Below, piece by piece: positions 23,930 through 34,905 of a stretch of 64,000 nt of DNA; the first letter of the stretch is position 1, and every line of letters begins with the position of its first letter. This stretch comes from Viscum album (taxonomy: Eukaryota > Streptophyta > Magnoliopsida > Santalales > Viscaceae), in assembly GCA_963277665.1 (NCBI GenBank), contig OY728159.1, positions 1,020,165,343 to 1,020,229,342 on the forward strand, read 5' to 3'. A program made the position numbers and the translations under genes. Under the pieces are notes generated by a model. That model had not been told where the DNA came from, searched no databases, and saw only the letters and a program-made list of their open reading frames with translations.

Positions 23930-25455
23930 GTGGAAGTGACGTTTCCAAGTGGTAAGAATCCATAAATTATGAAATAGATTCCATGTACGAAAACCATGTC
24001 TAGATTTTGGTAGATCCTCCAGTTGATGTAAAGCCTGTTGGATACAAATGGGTATTCAAGAAGAAACTAGACATGGAAGGACATTTCAGTACCTATAAGG
24101 CACTACTGGTTGCAAAAGGTTTTAAACAGCGTCAAGGAATTTAATATGATGAAACCTTCTCACCAGTTTCAATACTGAAATCCATTAGAATTATACTTTC
24201 TATTATAGCTTACCATGACTATGAGATTTGGAAAATGTATGTCAAAATAGAATTCTTTAATGGGAACCTTCAGGAAGATGTCTACATGACACAACATAAA
24301 GTGTTTGTGACTCCAAAGGATGCCAATAAGGTATGAAAGTTGAAGAAATCCATTTATAGATTAAACCAAGCATCTAGGTCATGGAACATTCATTTTAATG
24401 AAGCTATAAAAGAATTTGGTTTTATCAAAAATGAATGTGAGCCTTGTGTCTACAAATGGTTTAGTGGGAGTGTAGTCATTTTCTTAATAGTATATATTGA
24501 TGACATATTAGTCATTGGAAATGAGATACCAGTCTTGAAATCTATTAAGGCATGGTTTAATCAATGCTTCTCCATGAAAGACTTGGGTGAGGCAGCATAT
24601 ATTTTTGGGATCAAGATACATCGTGATAGATCCAAGAAATTGTTGGGACTAAGTCAAAGTACATACATTGATAAGATAATAAAGAGATTCAGTATAGAAA
24701 AATCCTAGAGGGGATTATTTCCAGCGTCACATGGCATTCATATTTCCAAGAAAATGTGTCCTCATGAACATGAGGAAAGAAAGAAAATTGCAAGGGCTCC
24801 ATACACATCAGCGATTGGGTCAGTCATGTATGCCTTGATATGTACTAGGCTAGATGTCGCCTACACATTGAGTGTGTTAGGAATATATCAAGATGACCCA
24901 GGTGACCACCATTGGATGGTAGTCAAGACAATCCTAAAGTATCTGAGGTGTACCAAGGATGTGTTCCTACTTTATGGAGGAGATGAGGAACTAGTCATCA
25001 GAGGATATGCATATTCTAGTTTCCAGACTGATCAAGAAGACATGAAGTTACAAATGGGATACATATTCATTTTGAATGGAGGTGCAGTGAGCTGGAAGAT
25101 CTCAAAGTAGAGTGTGGTCGAAGATTCTATAGTAGAGTCTGAGTATATCGTAGCTTCTGAGATAGTTAAACAAGCAGTTTAGATGTGAAGCTTCATCTAT
25201 GAGCTAGATGTGATACCTAGCAGTAAAGATCCCATCACACTGTACTATGATAATACTGCAGCGGTGAATCTCACAAAAGAGCAAAGGTCACATCAGTGGA
25301 TGAAGCACATACTTCAGAAGTATCATCTCTTAAGGGATTATTCTCAGAGAGGTGAAGTTGCAGTGAGAAGTATTTCCATGGAAGACAACGTAGTGGACCC
25401 CGTGACTAAAGCCTTTACTCAGCAGAAACATGATCATCATGTGAGGTCTAGCTGA
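23930..25455 (+). pseudogene. Reverse transcriptase and RNase H of element C (nearly readable)
   Basis: This is the best preserved pol segment of the window. From 24340 it reads KKSIYRLNQASRSWNIHF, then VYIDDILVIGNEIPVL with both catalytic aspartates (near 24490), then MKDLGEAAYIFGIKIHRDRS and LGLSQSTYIDKIIKRFSIE, then a stop at 24706. The frame 24754-25110 continues with SAIGSVMYALICTRLDVAYTLS and SWKISK. RNase H ends at 25210-25455 with LYYDNTAAVNLTKEQRSHQW and DPVTKAFTQQKHDHH. The product would copy the element RNA. Stops at 24706, 25108 and 25182 disable it. Confidence 0.9.
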
Positions 25456-25493
25456 TTAAAGTCATAACTAGTTGGCTCTAGTTCAAGTGGAAG

Positions 25494-27457
25494 TTTAAAC
25501 ATATTTGTGTCCTAGAACTAACTAGTTTTACTTTTATTACATAGATATTTAATATATTATTACATATTGTTTATTTTTCTACATGATTATGATGTAATAA
25601 TGTCCTAGAGTATTTTTTTCATTGATAAGGTCATGGAAGTTCCCCTAAATGATGAGAACCTTGAAATGCTATAACAATATTCTTAAATATAGTTCTATGG
25701 ATGGATGACATGCTATGATGGGGAACGTAGCATGCTGGTCGTCAGTTGCGAGTACTTGTAAGCATATGAGACTTCTTCTCACGAAGTTCGTGGTTGGTAA
25801 TCTCCAAGATAGGAGATTATGAGAATAGAACCACAAGTAGGAATTCCCCATGTTTTGGTGTCATTGGATATTTCTATCTGAAATCATGTGTAATGATCCT
25901 TAGACTTTAAGATTATCATTAATATGTGTCACAACTTACGCACTTTGATTTACTGATGAAAACTATAATGCAAACAATTGGCTAGAAGTAGGGTGTGTTG
26001 GGTGCATCACGAGTGACATGTTATTAATGGATAAGTTGAGGAAGTATTTGTCCCTTCCATTTATGGAAGTTGATATCTTGTCACTTTGATTGAAATACAA
26101 TCTTCGCGCGAAATTCCATGTTCATGGTGTAACGATGAGTTTATTTCAAGTAGTCAAAGAACGAAATATCAAGCATAAAAGTTGATGACACAATCATGAA
26201 ACCTGTTTGATGAGATATTGTGACAAAGGGATTATATTACATAGTAAGCGCTCGTATGTGGATATCATTTTTGTGATTTTACATTCTTTCTCTTGGGTAA
26301 CTTGACCCATTTCTAGACAGTACTCTTGGACTTTAGGTAAGCCCACCTAATGCCAATTAGAAAGAATCCTAGAGTGTCACACACTAAGTGTTTTTGGTCG
26401 TCTTGGTTAAATTCTATTTTAATTTTAATTAAAGAAATAAATATTATTCTCAAGACTGTGGAATAATTTTATTCAAGTTAAGATGATCGCATAAATTAAA
26501 TAAAATTTATTTATTTATTTTATTGAACATTTAATAAATATTTATTTACTAGATTTTAAATAAAATATTTATTTAAGAGACTAAATTATTTATTTATTCA
26601 GGTGTTCAATAAATGGAAGTAGAGTTTGAGTGAACCAAGGTTGGTCTGGTAGTAAAATAATTATTTTCTAGATGGTAAATATTTACTTAACTAGTTGGCA
26701 CAAATTAAAATAACACTATTATTATTTTGTGACACGGAATTTTATTTATAATTCTGTTTTGCACAAGTTGGCATACTATAAATAATGACGTGGTATTATT
26801 ATTCAATGCATGGGTTTTCTCTAAGTTCATTAATGTATTTAATTGTTTCTATGAAATTAAATATTATAACTAAAATTCCATGTATATAAATAGGCAAGTA
26901 CCCATATTGTGCCATACAACACACCACAAGCCTGGTGAATTGAGAATTGTTGAGCCAAAAACATTCTCTCTTGAATACTTTTCTCTCCCCTCTCAAGAAT
27001 GAGATACGTTCTTCAAGGCCGAAGAAAAATTGATCAAGAACGACTGACACAAGACACTCTCTTCACCGTGCTAGCACCCGGAGAAAGAGTGGTGTCGATC
27101 GGATGCTATCGGAGAACGTGTGGATCACCACAAGATGGATTCTAGTTTCGATCCTTACAACCACAACGAGATAATACGGAGGGGTCTATACGGATGATCA
27201 ATATCATCAATGAAGAAAAATACCAAAGAAACAGGTATTATTTTTCATTATGAAATTAATTAAATTAATTATAAACATGATTTGAAAGATCCTCTCTAAA
27301 GGTTTCGGGCCTCTTTTTTTCTTTATCTAAATCTTTGATTATATTCTATGGAGATGGGTGTTCATCATCGTATTGATCCCAGAATAATCATTGATCATTG
27401 TAAAATTCAAGGTTGGGTCCTGCCCTAACCATGCTTTCACTGCGCCCGAAACTTTCA
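25494..27457 (+). repeat. 3' LTR of element C
   Basis: It starts after AAGTGGAAG at 25494 (its first bases TTTAAACAT are altered from TGTAAGAG of the 5' LTR) and ends ACTTTCA. It matches 17436-19397 throughout, including the TATA box at 26883-26892. Right of it the leader of element D resumes. Confidence 0.85.
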
Positions 27458-28009
27458 ATAGAAGTACATTGTGTGTACTTGTGTTCAATGCATCAGGAAT
27501 TAATTCAAAAATTAATTTAAAATGTGTGCATTGATGACACGTGGTGAATTTATTTCTTACACTATGTAATGAACAGTCCTTCCAGGTGAATGATCTACTG
27601 GAGTACACATCGTGTATCCCATGTATAGGGTGTGTAGTCCCTTTCAGTCATATACATGCTATGTATTACCAAACATGGCTAACCTGACTGGTGAATGTGT
27701 AAATCAGAGACCACATGACATGTAGTTTCTTAAACACGCCATGTACTCCAAATTTTCTAAGGCACAGTTTACACACCGAGTCCCTAGGTGTGTGCCTCAT
27801 ATATACAATGAGATTTGTACACACCATGTAGCTCCATGTACATGTTGTGTAGTTATACCGTGTATACACCATGTATCTCCAAGTACATGTCATGTCGTTA
27901 TACCAAATTATACAGAATTTAAATTTATTTATTATACTATGTAAAACATATCAACATGTGCTTGTGTGTGGTTTTTAAGTTTATAGGACATTCCATGTGA
28001 TAGGTTTTG

Positions 28010-28043
<34 letters not shown>

Positions 28044-29690
28044 TTAATTAACATCCGTGTCATGTTTAGATTAGCATATCATATATGAGTTGTTTTACAA
28101 ATGTTACTCTACTTGCATTGAAGCATAACATGTGATTGAAAAATCATTTAATTAGTGTAATTCTTTATTTGATAGTACACATCATGAAATTACGTGATAA
28201 GTAATTTATGCCATATGTCACAAGAGTAAACAATATATGAGTATAATACATGTTGGGTTGATTCAAATGGGTAATCATCATTTTGCCTCAAAGGTATATT
28301 TATGTACATAGTTAATTATAAATAAATTTATTTAATTTTATTAAAATTATGATATATGAGAATCACATTGAAATTAGGATGAGAATTAGGATAAAATTAT
28401 TGATTAATTAGAGAAGATAATTAATTGCTTCGGGCATGATTTATCTAAAATAATAATGATTAAGAATTTAATTCTAGTTTTATTCAATGCATAATTTTTT
28501 GTATGCATGTGTATGATCATGATCATAAACCAGACCTTTTATTTGATTAGTTTCATTTAATTTTTTAATAAATTAAATTTTTGTACTACATGCCTTCTCT
28601 CCTCTTATTGTATAAGGCTATGCATACCCATGATTTCATTCATGTAAACCCCCTGTTTCGCTTAACTGCATGTGATTAAAAGAATATTTAATAAAGGATA
28701 TCCCATGCTAGAGGAGGTAGTTCATGTTCGGAGCCAAGGGGAAACCAATCCAAGAGAGATATGTTGGTGGATTGGTGGAAATATGTAACATGAACCTTAA
28801 TTTGTTCAAGGTGTTTTCCCCTAGGTTAATAGTTAGTTTGTCAAATGCTAAATAAACTAACCATTGGTAAAATTATTATGTTGATACATCTTTATTATTT
28901 TATTTCTATCAATTTTCATGGTATTTTTTTTCCACAATCACATGATTTTTTGAAATTAACGAGCATGCATGTTAGAACTAAAATAAATTTGATTATGCGT
29001 GAATATTAAATAAGTCATGGTTAATCACTGAGGTAAATCCACTTAATATTAAAAAATGTAATAAAGATAATAATTGTAAATTTACACATAAAATTATAAA
29101 ATCCCTCTATTATATGTATTAATTCAGTATATCCTTCCACTACTTGAGTTAAAATCTAACCATAGTTCAAAGTATTTGACCAAAAAATGTTGGGATACTT
29201 TTAATTATCAATTAATTATAACTTGATGTTCTGTGTTGAATTAAATTAGTTCACATCAAGGATTGACTAAAAAGTAAAACTCAGTGTAACTGAGAGTCTA
29301 GGGTTAAGGAAATCTAATTTAAGTATTTTAGGATTAGGGATTCCACTCAACAAATTAAGTAACAGTGAGTTAATGTAGTTGGAATTTGTAATACCAACCT
29401 AAAACCATTTGAGTTGCTTGAATAAGAAAAGTTGGGGTAATGAGAAGGGTAATATGGATCCTTACCACTAGAATGTCCAAGAAATAGGATATTATAAAGA
29501 CAATGGTGTGGGCTATTAGGTTTTGATAAAATAGTAGGAGATTAATAAATATAATATTTATTTATTTTCTATATTTTATCAAATAAAGTACTAAAATTAT
29601 AATCATTTTATTTTGTAAAAAAAACATTAAAATTAATTCAAACATACCAATTCAATCCATACATGTTAAATATAACCTTGTCACTAATAA
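27458..29690 (+). other. Leader of element D, right part
   Basis: This matches the leader of E (about 35140-36910 and 37850-38240) and so continues the leader interrupted at 17435. From 27458 to about 27900 it has ACAC/GTGT near-palindromes (for example ACACATCGTGTA near 27604, ACACGCCATGTAC near 27732). The overlapping ORFs 27666-27893 (minus) and 27741-27944 (plus) merely translate this repeat. A TA then TG microsatellite lies at about 28009-28043. No gene is seen. Confidence 0.7.
28009..28043. repeat. TA/TG microsatellite in the leader of element D
   Basis: A run of TA dinucleotides passes into a run of TG dinucleotides. The same place in the leader of E has a pure TA run (35651-35671) and in C a very short TA/TG run (near 20152), so the site is a shared microsatellite seed within this family. 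Confidence 0.85.
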
Positions 29691-30470
29691 AAAAAACTCC
29701 AAGAGTGTAAAAGGAACATACACGTTATCCTTCTCCATGAAAGGAAATTTTATGTGGTGGAATAACTTGTTCGTCATGCACCTAGTAATAAGGAAAGTGA
29801 TGAAAACTTATCAATGTATGAGAAACATTTGAACAATTCCACATATGTTCAATTTTTTATGCTATCATCCATGTCTAATGATCTTTTGAATCAATATGAG
29901 GACATGGATGCGTATAAAATGATGTCTCAACTTTAGTATCTCTATAAATAGAATCCAAGACAAGAGAGGTATGAGATATCCAATGATTTTTTTTTCAACT
30001 AATCTTGGAGATTTTGTGCCAACTTGGACTCATGTAGTCGATATTATTGGCTATATTGAATTCTTAGACATATTAGGGATTAAATTCTTGTATGAGTTGA
30101 GTATTGATCTCATACTTTCATCACTTTACAAGACCTTATCCTATATTATTGTTAATTAAATATGAGAAATAATGAGAAGAGCCTTTTAGAACTTCTTACA
30201 TTGATTCTATAAGTGGATAAGAAGATGGTTAATGATAAAACTGGGGTACTTATGGTGAAAAATAAAAGTAAGAACATGGAAAAGGGGGCCAAGAATCATA
30301 ACAAGTCTAAATCTCCCTAGGATTGTTCTTCCAAGAATAAGAAGAACTAGAGGTAGGGAAAGGAAAAGAAGGTGGAATTTTTTTCATGTGGAAAGATACA
30401 CTACTAGAAGAGTAACTAAACCCAGAATAAAGGGGAATCTAATGGTGAATTAGTTATGAAGTGTAATACT
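29691..30470 (+). pseudogene. gag: Gag of element D (degraded)
   Basis: The residues SFSMKGNF near 29730, YEISNDFFSTNLGDFVPTW near 29970 and IIGYIEFLDILGIKFLYEL near 30040 match the gag of B, C and E. The frame 29971-30159 carries the last two. A degraded zinc knuckle follows near 30375. Numerous stops make it non-coding today. Confidence 0.7.
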
Positions 30471-31727
30471 TCAATATCTACACATTGGATATTAGATACA
30501 GCTTTGATATTCAAATTTGTATCCAAATATAAGAACTATTTAGAGTCATAAATATTTATAGATGAGAGGTGAATCTGAGAGCTATCAATGGTGTGAGGAT
30601 GGATTTTATAGATATTGGTGACTACCACGACTCATTTCTAATGGAATTTTTTTTTTGTTTTAAAATATTTTTATTATGTACTTACGATTACCAATCACAT
30701 AATTTATGTACCATTCCTAAATACAAATGGGTTTATTTTCATGTTTGGAAATAAAAGTATTTTATTTTACAGAGACAACATAGGTTGTGTTATGATACAT
30801 TTACATAATGGTATTTATGTATTAAATTATGAAAACCAAGTATTTTCAATTAATAATGAATCATGTTCACGTGACTCATATAACACCCAACTATGGCATC
30901 ATTGTCTTGTTCAATTAAAGTAGAAGTGTTTCACAAATCTCTATCAAGATGGTTATTTAGACTCTTATAAGATAAAACCACTTGAAATATGACATGATTG
31001 TTTACAAGGAAATATGACCAAATCACCATTTGGTGGACAGGGTGAAAGGTTCATAGATATTCTAGGATATGTACACAATCTTTTGTGTGGACCATTTCTA
31101 GTAAAATATAGAGGTGGATATTAATACTTCATAACTTTTACTAATGATATGAGTAGATATGGATATGTATACATGATGAGGTATACGTCTAAGTCCTTTG
31201 AGAAATTCAAGGAATTCATGAAAGAAGTATATAATAAATATGGTAAGATGATAAAGAATATTTTATTGGATTGAGGTGGAGAATATCATAACCAAGAGTT
31301 TACCAACTTTTTATAGGAATTTGGGATTCTATCTCAACTCACTCCACCTTATACACCATAGTGGAATAGTGTTAGTGAAAGGAGGAACTATACCTTGTTA
31401 GACATAGTAAGGTCGATGATGGGTCATGTCGATCTTCCATTATCCTTTTAGGGATATACATTACATATTTAGGCATACATATTAAACTGAGTACCAACTG
31501 TAGAGGAAAATTTAATTACCATTGAGTTATGGAGTTGAAAGAAACTTGTATTATCTCATAAATGTGTATGGGGTTGCGAGGAACTTTGTTAAGGACTTAT
31601 TAGGAAACAACTAGAACCTTGAGGCACAATGTGTATCTTTATAGGTTATCCCATGGAAATAAAGGGATACTACCTGTACAACCCCATAGATAAGAAAGTG
31701 AGTGTCACCAAACAAGTTGTATTTCTT
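30471..31727 (+). pseudogene. pol: Protease and integrase of element D (degraded)
   Basis: The protease start LDTALIFKFVSK-like residues near 30495 and the pre-integrase LNYENQVFSINNESC at 30823-30865 are readable. Integrase can be followed from near 30890 (LYQDGYLDSYKIKPLEI) to about 31720. The first catalytic site region near 31070 reads VHNLLCGP, without the expected aspartate. A TAG at 31359-31361 and a TGA at 31536-31538 interrupt it at the same codons as in element B. The region ends abruptly at about 31727 where bases equal to the start of RT are missing. Confidence 0.75.
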
Positions 31728-32820
31728 GTAGAGATCCATTTATGGATTAAAGAAATAATCTAGGTCATGGAACAATTGATTCATTGTAGATATAATAGAA
31801 TTTGGTTTCATTAAGAATGAATGTGATCTGTGTGTTTAAAATAGGTTTAGTGGAAACATAGTCATTATCCTAGTAGTATATGTTGATGAAATATTACTTA
31901 TTAGAAATGAAATACTAGTCTTATAGTCAATTATAAACTAGTTATATAGGTTTTTATCCATGATGGACTTAAGTGGAGTAGCCTATATTATAGGGATCAA
32001 GATCATTCATGATAGATCCAATAGGTTGCTTAGACTAATTCAAAGTACATATGTTGACTAGATACTAAATATATTTAGTATGGAATAATCCAAAGGGGAT
32101 TGGTTCTAGTGCCACATGGTTTACTTATTTCTAAGAAATTATGTCCTCATACACAACAGGAGGAAGAGATAACGAGAAATATCTTATACACTTAATTGAT
32201 AGGATCAATCATGCATTTCATGTTATGTAGTAGAATTGATGTTGCCTATGCATTGAGCATGGTAGGCAGATATCAAGCGGATCCAGGAGAACAAAATTGA
32301 TCTTCTATTAAGGTTATCCTTAAGTATTTGAGAATAACTAAGGATATGTTCTTGTTGTATGGAGGAGATGAGGAGTTGGTCATAAGGGGGTATACTGATG
32401 CTATTTTTTAGAGATATCATAATGATATGAAGTTTCTATTAGGATATATTTTCTGTCTCATTGGATGAGTTATGATATGGAAGAGTTCAAAGTATCAGTT
32501 TTTCACTGATTATATAGCCGAGTCCAAGTATATAGTGTCTTTTGATGAAGCCAAGGAATACATTTGGATACATAACTCTTTATATGACTTTGATGTGGTA
32601 CCTTACAGTAAAGACCCTATCATATTGTATTGTGATAATATTGCAGTGATGGATCTTGAAAAAGAGACAAGGTCACACCAACAGACAAAAAATATACTCT
32701 GGAAGTATCACCTCTTGAGGGTTTTTTATCATTGTGGTGAAGTTACAGTAAGCAGAGTACCCACAGAAGAAAACATGGAATACCCCTTGACTAAAGTCAT
32801 ATCTTAGAAGAAGTGTGACT
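31728..32820 (+). pseudogene. Reverse transcriptase (shortened) and RNase H of element D
   Basis: Integrase sequence runs directly into IHLWIKE-like residues that in C lie at 24346, so about 0.6-0.7 kb of the integrase C-terminus and RT fingers is deleted. The catalytic strand at about 31878-31893 reads YVDEILL, with Glu in place of the second Asp, exactly as in element E. RNase H residues at 32472-32807 include ESKYIVSFDEAKEYIW, LYCDNIAVMDLEKETRSHQQ and NMEYPLTKVIS. The stop after it is followed by the polypurine tract and the LTR at 32882. Confidence 0.8.
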
Positions 32821-32881
32821 ATCATGAGAGAGTTAGCAGACTGAAGGTTGTTATAAATTGACTCTAGTATAAGTGGAAGTT

Positions 32882-34892
32882 TGTTTGAGTTGGTTCCCTA
32901 TAACCAACTTCTTTATACTTTATGTTGACCTTTATTCGTAGTTTTGAATATTAATTAATTATTTATAATATCGTGATTTTTATTCTATGTAACATAGTTT
33001 TTTATAATGTTCTAAGAGTAGTTGTCTCGCTAAAAGATCATTGCAGTTCCCTGCTATGATGAGAACCTAAAAGTGTGGTGACACTATTATTAAATATATG
33101 TTATATATATGGATGTTATCATTTTATGGACACAAGTGATACAGTTTATCATGGGTGGAGACTCATAGGACTTTGAGGCACCTTCTCATGGTGTACACTC
33201 TTAGTAATATTTGATGTAGGATATTATGAGAACAGGACCCACTGGTAGGAAATACACATTTATATGTGTTACTAGAATTTAATTTTTGTGGATGTTTTTA
33301 TTGATACATATACTTTAATATTATTATTAATGATTATTATGAGTTTCTTACTTTGATTTATTGACAAAAACTGTGATGAAATATGTTCATGGAAAGGTTG
33401 GATACGCTAGGTGTGTCACGAGTAATATTTCATTAATGAATAATGCGAGAAAGTATTTTTACCTTATGTTATTTAATTAAATTTGATATATCAGGCCCTT
33501 TTATGGAAATTATATATCCTAAATAAATCCATGTCCATGGTGTTCTATAGGAAAGTTCGTTTTCCAAGAATTCAAAGAAGGATACATCGGTCACATAGTT
33601 TGATGGCACCAGCATGCAACCTGCTCGATTAGAGATATCATGATAAAGGGATTATATTAAATATTAATAATATATAAGAGATTTTATGTCATTGAAAAAT
33701 TCAATTATTTCTCTATGGATGACTTGGAGTGTTTCTAGATGCTAACCTTGGACTTTAGGTTTCCTCACCTAATGCCACTGAGAAAGAGGCCTAGAGGGTC
33801 ACACACTAAGTGTATCTAGAATCATAGCTAAATAATAATATTATTTATTATTTTAAAAGTTAAATAAATATTTTTCCCTCATGAGGTTTAATAATTATTC
33901 ATGTTTCATTGATCGCATATATTCTATCACTAGTTATTCAAGATAAAATAATGTGCACAGAATATTAATAAATATTTATTTTCTATTTAGTGAATATAAT
34001 ATTTATTTATTTATTGGTGAGTAATACAGTTATATTTATTTCATTAATAAATAGTCATTATTAAAGGCTTGATAAATATTATGGAGAAATGGCAGATTGA
34101 GTTTAATGGTTCGGTGATAAATAATAAATATTGAATATTATTTGATTAAATAACATTTAATTTAATTCACATGTTAAGTTCATGTCGACACATAATAATA
34201 TTATTATTATTATTAGGAATGGGGTTTGGTAGGGATTAAATAAACAATAAAAGGAACTTGTTCTATTATTTTATTTTAACCCTTGCAGTATATAAACTCA
34301 GTTATATTATTTTCTAAGAGATCCAATTCATTTTTTTGGTTGTGCAGAATGGATTTGGGGAATCCTTTTAACCCCTAGAGAGCTCTCTTATCCAAGAACA
34401 CTTCCAATAATAGAGATTGATATTACTCCACATCCCACTCTCAAGTCATGATATATGAAGGAGAATGATTTTTAAGTGGTTTTCAAGGTAATCAAAGGCA
34501 GAAGACGCAAGTGATAGAATCTATCGTGCTAGCACATGTAGATTATTATGGTGGCATTCAAAGATTTTTGAAACATGTGTAGATCACCTCAAGAGGGAAT
34601 ATGCTCTTGATTCCTACAAAGAAACAATGGTACAACATATATCTGTTGTCAGATCCATCAATGAAGAAATAATTTCAACAAGGTAATTATTTAATTAATT
34701 AAATTTATTTTAAATAATATATGATGATCATCTCTCTTGTTTTGGAAATATATCCCTTGTCTATATTATTTTACTAAATTATGTAGATCACAATGTTTAT
34801 CATTGTTTAAATATCATATTGATCATTTATTATGAAAAAAACAAAAGTTGTACATGACCCATAACATGCTTTTGTTGTGATCGGAACCTACA
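32882..34892 (+). repeat. LTR shared by copia elements D and E
   Basis: It starts TGTTTGAGTTGG after AAGTGGAAGT and ends TCGGAACCTACA, about 2.01 kb. It is the 3' LTR of D and the 5' LTR of E, because a primer site and leader follow at once. It aligns with 15181-17201 and has the same TATA box (TATATAAAC, 34289-34297). Confidence 0.85.
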
Positions 34893-34894
34893 AG

Positions 34895-34905
34895 AGGTAT
34901 CAGAG
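34895..34905 (+). other. Primer binding site of element E
   Basis: AGGTATCAGAG follows the LTR end; its first base differs from the tRNA-iMet site. It shows that the LTR at 32882-34892 opens a further element. Confidence 0.75.

Larger units (their letters stand above)
17436..27457 (+). mobile_element. Ty1/copia Angela/BARE-like element C, complete with both LTRs
   Basis: C is the only element with both ends in the window: LTR, primer site, leader of about 2.1 kb, gag, protease, integrase, RT, RNase H, LTR, 10.0 kb in all. It lies inside the leader of element D. The two LTRs differ by about 15% in the parts I compared by eye, so C is old, yet it is the best preserved copia element here. It keeps the RT catalytic strand YIDDIL, but other disabling stops and shifts remain. 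Confidence 0.88.
15181..34892 (+). mobile_element. Ty1/copia Angela/BARE-like element D (interrupted by element C)
   Basis: D consists of the shared LTR at 15181-17201, primer site and leader start (17202-17435), the inserted element C (17436-27457), the rest of the leader (27458-29690), gag, protease-integrase, a shortened RT and RNase H, and the LTR at 32882-34892, which is shared with E. Joining the leader across C gives the same order as the uninterrupted leader of E. The whole coding region is degraded and lacks several hundred bases of RT. Confidence 0.8.

Noticed and set aside
27666..27944. Overlapping opposite ORFs rich in Thr-Cys-Thr-Trp and His-His
   Set aside because: They only translate the ACAC/GTGT near-palindrome cluster of a retrotransposon leader.
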